Of a stretch of 64,000 nucleotides of DNA, positions 34,906-42,631 are shown piece after piece. The notes beneath the pieces were generated by a model that saw nothing but the letters and a program-made list of their open reading frames with translations, was not told where the DNA came from and made no database searches. A program made the translations under genes and the position numbers. Each line of letters begins with the position of its first letter. Positions within the stretch are counted from its first letter, which is position 1. The stretch is from contig NZ_VFMN01000001.1 in the NCBI RefSeq assembly GCF_006715055.1, forward strand, positions 2,356,001-2,420,000, read 5' to 3'. This DNA comes from Lapillicoccus jejuensis. GTDB lineage: Bacteria > Actinomycetota > Actinomycetes > Actinomycetales > Dermatophilaceae.

Positions 34906-36381
34906 TCAGTTCGCCGTCACGGCGGTGGTGGTGCCCTGCCAGACGTTGTTGGACCACACGTTCGCGGCCCCGTCGCTGAACCGGGCGCCGTTCGGGCCGG
35001 TGTTGACCGGGCCTCCCGCGCCGCAGCCGGTGAAGAACTTCTTGCCGAACACGTTGTTGGTCACCGTGATGTGGTGGTTCGGCTGCTCCGAGCCCTTGGT
35101 GTAGGACGGGTAGATGCAGTAGCCGCCACCGTTGAGCAGGTTGTTGTTGATCGTCCAGTACGAGTTCGGCGTGCCCTCGGGGTACATGGCGATCGGCGTG
35201 GTCTGGTTGATCGGCACCTCCAGCGTGTTGTGCCTCAGCACCACGTTGGTCGCCCCACCGTTGGCGATGACGGCGTCGTTGTGGTCCTGGCCGGAGATGT
35301 TGACCAGCTGCCCGATGTAGGAGTCGGTGATGGTCGCGCCGGAGCCCGAGAAGTGGACGCCGCTCGTGACGTTGTGGATGTAGACGCGGGTCATCGTCAC
35401 GCCCCGGCCGTAGAGCAGCACGCCGTAGTCGGCGCCACCGTTGTTTCCGGCGGGACGGGTGATCTCGACGTCCGTGAGCGTCAGACCGGTCGCGCTGCCG
35501 TTGTAGGCGGAGCCCTGCTGGACGATCATCGTGCCGCCCCCGGTCGACGAGCCGCTCGCGCACTGGATCCGCGAGTTGCGGATCGTCACGTTGCTCGCGT
35601 CGATCTGGAGACAGGTGCGCACGTCCTTGCCGTCGATGACGGTGCCGGGCGTCGTGATGGTCGACGGACCCGTGTAGGGCTGGAGGGTCACGCCGGTGTG
35701 CTGCCAGCCCGCCGAGGTCGGCGTCGGGAACGTCGTGCTCGGCGGCGTCGGGGTCGGCGTCGGGGTCGGCGTCGGGGTCGGAGTGGACGGGGCCGCGACG
35801 AACACGGGGTCCACGTAGTAGGTGCTGTCCCGCCACGAGCTGCTCGGGAAGGCGCTGCTGCCGGCGTAGCGGAAGACACCCGTCGTCTCGGTGACCGGCG
35901 CCGCGCCGAGGGTCCGGCCGGCGCTGAAGGCGTACTGGCTGGTCGCGTAGTGCCCCTTGGGCGCGAAGTACGAGGCGACGTACGTCGTCCCGGCGGTGAC
36001 GTTGACCGGCTTGGCGAAGCTGAGGCTCTGCCAGCCCGACGCCGTCTCGGTGGTGACCGTGCCCGAGGCGAGGAGGGCCCCGGTGCTGCTCCACAGGTTC
36101 GCGACGTGCGTGCCGGTGTTGCCGACGGTCTTGTAGAAGCGCACACCGGTCACCGTGCCGGAGGTGCTGGTGCTGAACCGGACGCCGACCTCGACCGAAG
36201 CCGGGTCGCCGTCGTCCTGCGGGGTGCTGGAGGTGGCGCCGCCGCCGTCCGAGAAGGACGTGCGGGTCAGGGCGGACGCCGACGTCGCGGGGAAGAGCCC
36301 GGCGAGGGAGCCGGACACGGCGACGAGGGACAGCGCCAGGACGGCGCGGGAAGGACGGATTCTCAGGGTGATGGGGTTCAC
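34906..36381 (-). CDS. secreted right-handed beta-helix protein with N-terminal DUF4082 module
   Basis: A 491-residue exported protein. Signal peptide at residues 1-38 (ends SASALT); DUF4082 about 40-195 with VRFYKTVGNTGTH, SGWQSLSFAKPVNV and GTTYVASYFAPKGHY; Thr-Pro linker about 200-216; beta-helix repeats 217-491 with PbH1-type turns such as NVTIRNSRI, LTDVEITRP and HHITVTNNVFGKKF. Beta-helix proteins in glycan loci are often lyases, hydrolases or epimerases, but no catalytic set is recognised here. The DUF4082 module is of the same type as the four in the giant protein at 14543. GTG start; promoter at 36578-36606. Confidence 0.87.
   Translation of the reverse strand: MNPITLRIRPSRAVLALSLVAVSGSLAGLFPATSASALTRTSFSDGGGATSSTPQDDGDPASVEVGVRFSTSTSGTVTGVRFYKTVGNTGTHVANLWSSTGALLASGTVTTETASGWQSLSFAKPVNVTAGTTYVASYFAPKGHYATSQYAFSAGRTLGAAPVTETTGVFRYAGSSAFPSSSWRDSTYYVDPVFVAAPSTPTPTPTPTPTPTPPSTTFPTPTSAGWQHTGVTLQPYTGPSTITTPGTVIDGKDVRTCLQIDASNVTIRNSRIQCASGSSTGGGTMIVQQGSAYNGSATGLTLTDVEITRPAGNNGGADYGVLLYGRGVTMTRVYIHNVTSGVHFSGSGATITDSYIGQLVNISGQDHNDAVIANGGATNVVLRHNTLEVPINQTTPIAMYPEGTPNSYWTINNNLLNGGGYCIYPSYTKGSEQPNHHITVTNNVFGKKFFTGCGAGGPVNTGPNGARFSDGAANVWSNNVWQGTTTAVTAN
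35744..35779 (-). repeat. 12-bp tandem repeat encoding the Thr-Pro linker
   Basis: GGCGTCGGGGTC occurs three times in perfect tandem within the beta-helix gene. On the coding strand it encodes alternating Thr-Pro residues that join the DUF4082 module to the beta-helix. Confidence 0.85.
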
Positions 36382-36577
36382 GGGAGCTCCAGGGCCCAGG
36401 CGGGCCGGGGTTGGGTCGACGCCCCGTCGAGGTCCGTCCGTGGGGTGGACGGCTCCCCGCCCGTGGGGTGGGCGGAGGGAGGCGGGTGCAGGACTCGCTG
36501 GGGCGGCGGTGGGGGTGGGGTTGGGGAAGGTTCACGTCCCTGCCAGGCGCGCTCCCGCCGCTTCCGCGAGCGCAGCG

Positions 36578-36606
36578 AACCTAACCGAGAGGTGGGGGTG
36601 GTGCAA
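36578..36606 (-). promoter_or_regulatory. sigma-70-type promoter for the beta-helix gene
   Basis: Read on the minus strand: -35 TTGCAC (36606-36601), a 17-base spacer, and -10 TAGGTT (36583-36578). This is the best -35/-10 pair noticed in the window. Transcription would start near 36570. Confidence 0.65.
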
Positions 36607-36727
36607 GATGAGCGCCGGAGGGGGAGGCCGACAACTCAGGCAATTCGGACTCCACCATACGGTGGGCCGGTTGTGTCGTCCCTCGTCCGTTCGGCCGAAA
36701 GGGCGACGGGACGAAGCGCCCTCGGCC

Positions 36728-36733
36728 TATCCT
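36728..36733 (+). promoter_or_regulatory. candidate -10 box for the leaderless deacetylase gene
   Basis: TATCCT ends six bases before the first of two in-frame GTG codons (36740, 36743). No ribosome site precedes them. Confidence 0.45.
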
Positions 36734-36739
36734 CCTGGC

Positions 36740-37540
36740 GTGGTGGCGGCACGACGGGCGTCGGGTTCAGGCACGGCGACCGGGGCCCCGCGCACGCTCG
36801 CCTGGTCGGTGCACGCCCGGCTGGGTCCGACGGGTCGGCGCACGGTGCGCGCGGTCGTCGACGCTCCCCTCGCGCCGGTCGTCGGGTCTGTCCGCTCCTC
36901 GCGCTGCGAGGACCGCGTCGCCCTCACCCTCGACGACGGACCGGACGACGCCGTCACGCCGGCCCTCCTCGAGCTGCTCGCGGCCCGCGGGGTCCGGGCC
37001 AGCTTCTTCGTCCTGGCCCTGCGGGCGCAGCGCCGGCCCGACCTGGTGCGCCGGATGCTCGACGACGGTCACGAGGTGGCCCTGCACGGCGACGACCACC
37101 GGCGGGTCAGCACCATGTCGTACCCGGAGGCGCGGTCCTACCTGGACACCGCCCGTGACCGGCTCGAGCAGGTGACCGGGAGTCCGGTGCGCCGCTTCCG
37201 ACCGCCGTACGGCTCGCAGTCGGTGCGCAGCTACGTCGCGGCGCGCGTGGCGGGGCTGCAGGTGTGCGTGTGGAGCGCTGACGCGCAGGACTGGGTGGAC
37301 AGATCCGGGGAAGAGGTATCTCGGGATGCGGTTTCCGCCGTCTCCCCGGGGGGGATCCTCCTGCTGCACGAGCGTCTCGAGCCGGACCCGCTGCGCGGCA
37401 GCCCCACGACGAGCTTCGACCGGGTGCGGATGGTGGAGGGTGTCCTCGACGGACTCGTCGGGAGAGGGCTGTCCGCGACGTCGGTCAGCGGTCTCGAGGA
37501 GGAGGCCCGGCTGGTCCGCTCGGCGTGGTTCCGCCCGTGA
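36740..37540 (+). CDS. polysaccharide deacetylase (NodB domain, CE4)
   Basis: A 266-residue enzyme that removes N- or O-acetyl groups from a glycan. NodB motifs are all visible: VALTLDDGPDD (catalytic base and metal aspartate), LHGDDHRR (the two metal histidines), RRFRPPYG, VWSADAQDW and ILLLHE. There is no obvious signal peptide, so it is either cytoplasmic, acting on lipid-linked intermediates, or exported without one. GTG 36740 is chosen from the -10 spacing. Its stop overlaps the start of the next glycosyltransferase. It may deacetylate an amino sugar of the repeat unit. Confidence 0.87.
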   Translation: MVAARRASGSGTATGAPRTLAWSVHARLGPTGRRTVRAVVDAPLAPVVGSVRSSRCEDRVALTLDDGPDDAVTPALLELLAARGVRASFFVLALRAQRRPDLVRRMLDDGHEVALHGDDHRRVSTMSYPEARSYLDTARDRLEQVTGSPVRRFRPPYGSQSVRSYVAARVAGLQVCVWSADAQDWVDRSGEEVSRDAVSAVSPGGILLLHERLEPDPLRGSPTTSFDRVRMVEGVLDGLVGRGLSATSVSGLEEEARLVRSAWFRP

Positions 37541-38469
37541 CGCCGACGGGCCCGCCGGTCGTCGGCGTCGTCGTCGTGACCTACCAGAGCGAGGCGGTCG
37601 TCGCGGCGTGCCTGGCAGCCCTGGGGGAAGCGGCTCGGACGACGCGTCTGGACCCCGTCGTCGTCGTCGACAACGCGTCGACCGACGCGACGACGAAGGT
37701 CGCGGTCGACGCCCGTCCGGGTGTCGTCGTCCTCCCTGCCGGGGGCAACCTCGGTTACGCGGCCGCCATCAACCTCGCCTGCGCGCAGGCCGTGCCCGAG
37801 GACGTGGACGCGGTCCTCGTGCTCAACCCCGACGCGGTCCTGGCGCCGGGGTCGGTCGACGCCATGGTCGGGGCGCTGCACGACGGGGCGGGTCTGGCGG
37901 TGCCCGTCATCACGGCGCCGGGGGGCGCGGTCTCCCCCAGCCTCCGCCGTTGGCCGGGACCGGCGACCGCGTGGTCGGAGGCGCTGCTGGGCGGCGGGTG
38001 CGCAGGACGGATGGGGTGGGGCGAGACGGTCTGCGACCCGGCGGTGTACGAGCGGGCGCACGACATCGACTGGGCCACGGGTGCCGTCGTCCTCGTCGGC
38101 GCCGACGCCCGTCGGGTGCTGGGGCCGTGGGACGAGTCGTTCTTCCTCTACAGCGAGGAGACCGAGCTGATGCTGCGCGCCCGCCGAGCAGGCATCGCCG
38201 TGCGGTTCGTGCCGGACGCACGCTGTGCGCACGAGGGTGGGGCCTCCGGCACGTCGCCGCAGCTGTGGGGTCTGCTGCTGCGCAACAAGGTCCTCCTCTA
38301 CGGACGCGACCACGGACGCCTGGCCACGGCCTGCTTCCGCGCCGGCCTGCTCGTCGGGCAGGGGCTCCGGGCCATCGCGGGGAGCCGGAGATCCGCGGCC
38401 GCTGTGCGAGCTCTGTGCGGAGGCCCTGTGCCGCAAGGGGACTCGCGTCCTGCGGCTGCGGAGCGGTGA
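37537..38469 (+). CDS. glycosyltransferase family 2 (rhamnosyltransferase-like)
   Basis: A 310-residue GT-A glycosyltransferase. The start GTG overlaps the deacetylase stop. Motifs are VVVTYQSEAVVAACL, VVVVDNASTDATT, GGNLGYAAAINLA and VLVLNPDAVL (the DxD-like metal site), then ATGAVVLVGADARR and FFLYSEETELMLRARRAG. These features are typical of WbbL-like rhamnosyltransferases, although the donor is not certain. It converges with the glycosyltransferase at 38480. Confidence 0.88.
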   Translation: MTPTGPPVVGVVVVTYQSEAVVAACLAALGEAARTTRLDPVVVVDNASTDATTKVAVDARPGVVVLPAGGNLGYAAAINLACAQAVPEDVDAVLVLNPDAVLAPGSVDAMVGALHDGAGLAVPVITAPGGAVSPSLRRWPGPATAWSEALLGGGCAGRMGWGETVCDPAVYERAHDIDWATGAVVLVGADARRVLGPWDESFFLYSEETELMLRARRAGIAVRFVPDARCAHEGGASGTSPQLWGLLLRNKVLLYGRDHGRLATACFRAGLLVGQGLRAIAGSRRSAAAVRALCGGPVPQGDSRPAAAER

Positions 38470-38479
38470 GCCGGGGTTC

Positions 38480-39313
38480 TCAGGCCGCCCGGCTGCTCTC
38501 GTCGCGCAACCAGCCGGCCGCCATGCTGCGGCGCGCGGCCAGGGTGCGCCCCACGAGCGTCACCGCGAGGAAGACCGCGGCCTGCGCCGGTGAGGCGGCC
38601 CGGCGCCGGACCGTGCGGGTCACGTCGCTCAGGCCGGTTCCAGTGCGCGGCGACGCGCCGGTCGGGCCGCGGTCGACCTGGCGGTTGCCCTGCTGGGCCC
38701 GCACGCGACGGCGCACGAGGTCGCCCACCGTCCTGGGCGCCTCGATCCGGGCCCGCACCGAGTCGTCGACCACCTTCTCCTGCGGGGCGAACGCGAGGTC
38801 GACGACCAGGTCGTCGCCCAGGACGTCGGGGCGCGGGGTGATCCGCGCGAACCCCTCCTCGTCGACGCCGAGGACGCCTCGTCCGACGAGACCGTCGCGC
38901 ACCGACGGCAGGTGCTGCCAGACGGCGTAGTAGGCCCGCACCACCCACGCGGAGCGTTCGGTGCGCAGGTCGCGCCCCGGGGCGACGGCGTGCCGACCCC
39001 CGTGCAGCTGCTCGGCGAGACGCCGTACGCCGTCACCGGTGACGACGACGTCGGCGTCGACGTAGAACCGCGGGAAGCCCTGTGCTCGTTGGTCGCCCAG
39101 CACCAGCGCTCCGTGCTTGGAGCCGACCGGCGTGCTGACGACCACGGCCGCGATCGGGTGGCGTCGGGCCACCTCCTCGGTGTCGTCGCTGCATCCGTTG
39201 CAGACCACCACGACCTGCAGACCGGCGCCGCCGTCCGGTCCGGCGAGGGCGTCGAGGAGGCGGCCCAGCACCGCCCCCTCGTTGTAGGCGGGGACGACGA
39301 CGCTGATGGTCAC
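38480..39313 (-). CDS. glycosyltransferase family 2 protein
   Basis: A 277-residue GT-A glycosyltransferase starting at GTG 39313, which overlaps the stop of the methyltransferase upstream. It opens ISVVVPAYNEGAVLGRLLDA, followed by VVVVCNGCSDDTEEVARR and FYVDADVVVTGDGVRRL, which holds the DAD metal site. The C-terminal half is basic and has one possible hydrophobic helix near AAVFLAVTLVGRTLA. It is paired with a methyltransferase, which may modify the same sugar. Confidence 0.85.
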   Translation of the reverse strand: MTISVVVPAYNEGAVLGRLLDALAGPDGGAGLQVVVVCNGCSDDTEEVARRHPIAAVVVSTPVGSKHGALVLGDQRAQGFPRFYVDADVVVTGDGVRRLAEQLHGGRHAVAPGRDLRTERSAWVVRAYYAVWQHLPSVRDGLVGRGVLGVDEEGFARITPRPDVLGDDLVVDLAFAPQEKVVDDSVRARIEAPRTVGDLVRRRVRAQQGNRQVDRGPTGASPRTGTGLSDVTRTVRRRAASPAQAAVFLAVTLVGRTLAARRSMAAGWLRDESSRAA

Positions 39314-40029
39314 GGCCGGGGCGCGGACGGGCCCGTGGCCGAGCGGATGCCGATGAGCGACTTGGGCAGGCCGGCGAGGCGCTCGAACTGCACCTGCGCG
39401 TCCGGGAACAGCGCCCGGAACATCGTCGCGTCGACCAAGGTGGCCGACTGGACCCGCGAGAGCGCGACGTCGAGCGACTCCGCGCGACCGCTGTGGCCGA
39501 GCGGGAGGCGCTGCAGCAGGCGGGCGCGCGAGCTCTCCGGCAGCCAGTGGAACACCGGCGCCATGAAGTGCGGCTCCACGGGGAACCAGAAGTACGGCGT
39601 CTGCACGACGTACCCGCGGGCGACCCGGCGCACCTCCGCGGCGAACGCCCGCATCTCGGGCCACCGACCGACGTGCTCGAGCACGGAGTTGGCGTGGGCC
39701 AGGTCGAACTGGAGGTCGGCGACGTCCTGCAGGTCGCACCCGTTGCCCTCACGGAAGCGGAAGCGGTCGTCGTCCTCGGGGTGCGGCTCGCCCGGGAGGT
39801 TGACCACCGTGACGGTGACGTCGTACCGCGTCAGCACGTCGCCCTGGATCGCGTTCCAGTAGGACCGGGTGCCACCGATGTCGATGACGTCGACGTGGCC
39901 CTTCTCGGCGTGGATCGCTGCGAGCTCGCGCACCAGCAGCTCGCTGCGGCGGGCGCGCAGCCGCGACCCGAGGCTGCCCGGGTCGTCGTAGTTCGTGGCC
40001 CGTCGCATGACCGTAGTGATCGTGCTCAT
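39310..40029 (-). CDS. SAM-dependent methyltransferase
   Basis: A 239-residue class I methyltransferase. Motif I is degenerate: VDVIDIGGTRSYW instead of the usual DxGxGxG. It is followed by VTVVNLPGEP and ANSVLEHVGRWPEM (post-II), as in sugar or lipid methyltransferases from surface-glycan loci. AGGTAGACGG-type leader with GGGGAGGT six bases before the ATG. The gene has a -10-like TATGCT at 40062-40057. It is coupled by overlap to the glycosyltransferase downstream and is divergent from the one at 40226. Confidence 0.8.
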   Translation of the reverse strand: MSTITTVMRRATNYDDPGSLGSRLRARRSELLVRELAAIHAEKGHVDVIDIGGTRSYWNAIQGDVLTRYDVTVTVVNLPGEPHPEDDDRFRFREGNGCDLQDVADLQFDLAHANSVLEHVGRWPEMRAFAAEVRRVARGYVVQTPYFWFPVEPHFMAPVFHWLPESSRARLLQRLPLGHSGRAESLDVALSRVQSATLVDATMFRALFPDAQVQFERLAGLPKSLIGIRSATGPSAPRP

Positions 40030-40056
40030 CCGTCTACCTCCCCAAGTGACGCCGCG

Positions 40057-40062
40057 AGCATA
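40057..40062 (-). promoter_or_regulatory. candidate -10 box for the methyltransferase gene
   Basis: TATGCT on the minus strand, 28 bases upstream of the ATG at 40029. No good -35 is seen. Confidence 0.35.
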
Positions 40063-40225
40063 GGAGGGCGGTGGGCGGCTGCGTGGCGCTTTCCGGGATT
40101 CCTGGGGGAACCCGGGTCGTACCCACCCAAAAGGGAGAGGATCCCGAAAACCGCTGTCCGCCCGACGTCCTCAGGTCATAGTGACGGGGACGGCGTGGGG
40201 CCGCCGGGGGGTAAAGGGGTTGATC

Positions 40226-41587
40226 TTGCGTACTGGGAAGACGTCGATCGCGCACGTCCTCGTGATCGTGCAGAACCTGCCGGTCCCGCTCGACCGTCGG
40301 GTGTGGCTCGAGTGCCAGGCGCTCACCGCCGCCGGGTACCAGGTCAGCGTCATCTGCCCGAAGGGCCCGGGGGACCCGGCCCGCCAGGAGATCGCCGGCG
40401 TGCGGCTCTACAAGTACCGCCCGGCCCGGGAGGCCAAGGGCCTGCTGGGCTTCGTCTGGGAGTTCGTCTACTCCTGGGTGCGCACGGCGCTGCTCTCGCT
40501 CGTCGTCTGGGGACGGGAGCCGTTCCAGGTCATGCAGGCCTGCAACCCACCGGACACCTACTGGGCCCTCGCCCGTCTCTGGCGGATGCGGGGTGTCCGC
40601 TTCGTCTTCGACCAGCACGACCTCAACCCGGAGCTGTTCCTCTCGCGGTTCGGCGAGCCCGAGGGCCTCGCGCAGCGGACCCAGTACGAGGGACTGCTCT
40701 GGCTCGAGCGGATGACCTACCGCCAGGCGGACCACGTGCTGTCCACCAACGAGTCCTACCGCGCCATCGCGCAGCGGCGGGGCGGCAAGGCGCCCGAGGA
40801 CGTCACCGTGGTGCGCAGCGGCCCGGACACGCGGCGGATGCGGCCGATCCGGCCGCGGGGGAGCGGCTGGCGCGGCGGCAGCACCCTGCTGACCTACCTC
40901 GGCGTGATGGGACCCCAGGACAACGTCGACGTGCTCCTCGAGGTGATGGACGACCTCGTGCACCGTCGCGGTCGCGACGACGTGCGCCTCGCCCTGCTCG
41001 GCTTCGGCGACTGCCTGGCCGACCTCAAGGCGGAGTGCCACGTCCGCGGTCTGGACGGCCACGTGCTGTTCACCGGCCGGGTGGGCCCGGCCGAGATCGC
41101 GGAGTACCTCAGCTCGGCCGACATCGGGCTCTCGCCCGACCGACGGACCCCCCTCAACGACGCCTCGACGATGAACAAGGCCATGGAGTACATGGCCTAC
41201 GGACTACCCGCCGTCAGCTTCGACCTGACCGAGACGCGGGTCAGCGCCGGCCCCTCGGCGCTCTACGTGCCCGACGGGGACGTGGTGGCCTTCGCCGACG
41301 CGGTGGAGGAGCTCATCGACGACCCCGACCGCCGGGTGCGCATGGGGGAACTGGCCCGGCACCGGGTGGTCGCGGACCTCGACTGGCGTCCCCAGGCGTC
41401 GGCGTACGTCGCCGCGTTCGACCGGGTCAGCGGCTACGTCCGCACGCAGCCGCTGCCCGACCTGCTCCCGGCCCTCGTGGGACCCAGCCCCTCGACCCGC
41501 TACGTCGAGGACCAGGACCCGGTCGTGTTCCGGCGCTTCCTGCGCGAGCGCGGACGGCTGTCCCGCGCCCACGACCTGACCGCCTGA
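40226..41587 (+). CDS. glycosyltransferase family 4 protein
   Basis: A 453-residue GT-B glycosyltransferase. TTG 40226 is preferred because AAAGGGG lies six bases before it and because a CATAGT box (40177-40182) would place the transcript start after the alternative GTG at 40181, which would add 15 residues. Motifs: [18 protein letters not shown] at the N terminus, [36 protein letters not shown] in the donor domain, and [20 protein letters not shown] at the E-x7-E position. It is transcribed alone, divergent from the methyltransferase, and is the last gene of the first glycan locus before pth. Confidence 0.87.
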   Translation: MRTGKTSIAHVLVIVQNLPVPLDRRVWLECQALTAAGYQVSVICPKGPGDPARQEIAGVRLYKYRPAREAKGLLGFVWEFVYSWVRTALLSLVVWGREPFQVMQACNPPDTYWALARLWRMRGVRFVFDQHDLNPELFLSRFGEPEGLAQRTQYEGLLWLERMTYRQADHVLSTNESYRAIAQRRGGKAPEDVTVVRSGPDTRRMRPIRPRGSGWRGGSTLLTYLGVMGPQDNVDVLLEVMDDLVHRRGRDDVRLALLGFGDCLADLKAECHVRGLDGHVLFTGRVGPAEIAEYLSSADIGLSPDRRTPLNDASTMNKAMEYMAYGLPAVSFDLTETRVSAGPSALYVPDGDVVAFADAVEELIDDPDRRVRMGELARHRVVADLDWRPQASAYVAAFDRVSGYVRTQPLPDLLPALVGPSPSTRYVEDQDPVVFRRFLRERGRLSRAHDLTA

Positions 41588-41634
41588 CCCCTCACCCCTC
41601 GACGCCCGTGGGGGCGAAGCCGTCCTTCCGACGG

Positions 41635-41640
41635 CATACT
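41635..41640 (+). promoter_or_regulatory. candidate -10 box for leaderless pth
   Basis: CATACT, within GGCATACT, ends eight bases before the GTG of pth. This gives pth its own promoter now that it is far from rplY. Confidence 0.45.
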
Positions 41641-41648
41641 GGTCGCCC

Positions 41649-42302
41649 GTGACCACGGACACCTGGCTCGTCGTCGGCCTCGGCAACCCGGGGGCGACGT
41701 ACGCCGGCAACCGCCACAACGTGGGGGCGATGGCCGTGCACGAGCTCGCCGCCCGCCACGACCCGGGTGCGGCCGCCGGCCGCGGACGCCGTACGGCGAC
41801 CCCGACGTTCAGGACCCACAAGGCGCGCGCCACCGTCTGCGAGGTGCGCCTCGGCACCGCCCCGGGCGGGGCGCCCGGCCCCCGCGCGGTCCTGGCCGTG
41901 CCGTCGACGTACATGAACGAGTCCGGCGGACCGGTCAAGGCGCTGCTCGGGTTCTTCTCCGTCCCCGTCGAGCGGCTCGTCGTCGTCCACGACGAGCTGG
42001 ACATCCCCTCGGGGGACGTGCGGGTCAAGCTCGGTGGGGGGGAGGGCGGGCACAACGGGCTGCGCTCGATCACCGCCTCGGTGGGGACCAAGGACTACCT
42101 GCGCGTGCGGGTCGGCATCGGCCGGCCGCCCGGGCGGATGGACCCGGCCGACTTCGTCCTGCGCGACTTCGGCTCGGTCGAGCGGGCCGAGCTGCCCTTC
42201 ACCCTCGACACGGCGGCCGACGCGGTGGAGTCGCTCGTCGCCGTCGGGCTGCTCGACACCCAGCAGCGCTTCCACGGGGCCGACCGGCCGACGGCCCGGT
42301 GA
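41649..42302 (+). CDS. pth: peptidyl-tRNA hydrolase
   Basis: A 217-residue cytoplasmic enzyme that frees tRNA from peptidyl-tRNA dropped off the ribosome. GTG start with the opening [21 protein letters not shown], which includes the catalytic histidine and conserved asparagine. Other family motifs are [37 protein letters not shown] and GGHNGLRSI. The family partner gene rplY, usually next door, is separated here by about 30.6 kb of glycan genes. Confidence 0.96.
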   Translation: MTTDTWLVVGLGNPGATYAGNRHNVGAMAVHELAARHDPGAAAGRGRRTATPTFRTHKARATVCEVRLGTAPGGAPGPRAVLAVPSTYMNESGGPVKALLGFFSVPVERLVVVHDELDIPSGDVRVKLGGGEGGHNGLRSITASVGTKDYLRVRVGIGRPPGRMDPADFVLRDFGSVERAELPFTLDTAADAVESLVAVGLLDTQQRFHGADRPTAR

Positions 42303-42631
42303 GCACGCCCCGACGTCGTGCCGGTAGGTCGGGTTTGCCGTCCGGTGCCGCGTTTGTGACAGTTTGCTGATGGACGGGTCCACCTGCGTGACGTCCGGGG
42401 TCCTGCTGGGAGATCTCCGGGCAGCAATCCTGCCCAAAATGCGGCGCCGACCGGTCGCCTCCCCCCAGAATGGCCGATGTCGACGCCGACGGCGCGTCGC
42501 CTCCGGGGCACCCGCCATGGTCGTGGGGAACGACCAGGGTCCCGGTCGCCGGCGCCGTGCACGGGTCGACCCGTCGCCGCGCTCCTGCGGAGCGCGACCG
42601 GTCGGTGGGGGCTGTGGAAGGGGCAACAGAA
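42303..42631 (+). other. intergenic region upstream of the sulfation/priming operon
   Basis: A 329-base gap with no convincing ORF. It should hold the promoter of the long operon 42632-52253, but no -35/-10 pair of good quality is seen; TTTGTGACAGTTTGCTGATG near 42353-42372 is the most AT-rich part. A small hairpin GGGCAG-CAATC-CTGCCC lies near 42420-42436. The ribosome site GGAAGGGG is at 42616-42623. Confidence 0.5.

Larger units (their letters stand above)
36382..36739. other. intergenic region between divergent beta-helix and deacetylase genes
   Basis: A 358-base gap without a convincing ORF. It contains the minus-strand promoter at 36578-36606 and, at its right end, the -10 box of the deacetylase gene. 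The leader of the beta-helix gene would be about 190 bases and is rich in G runs on the plus strand. No known riboswitch fold is recognised. Confidence 0.6.
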
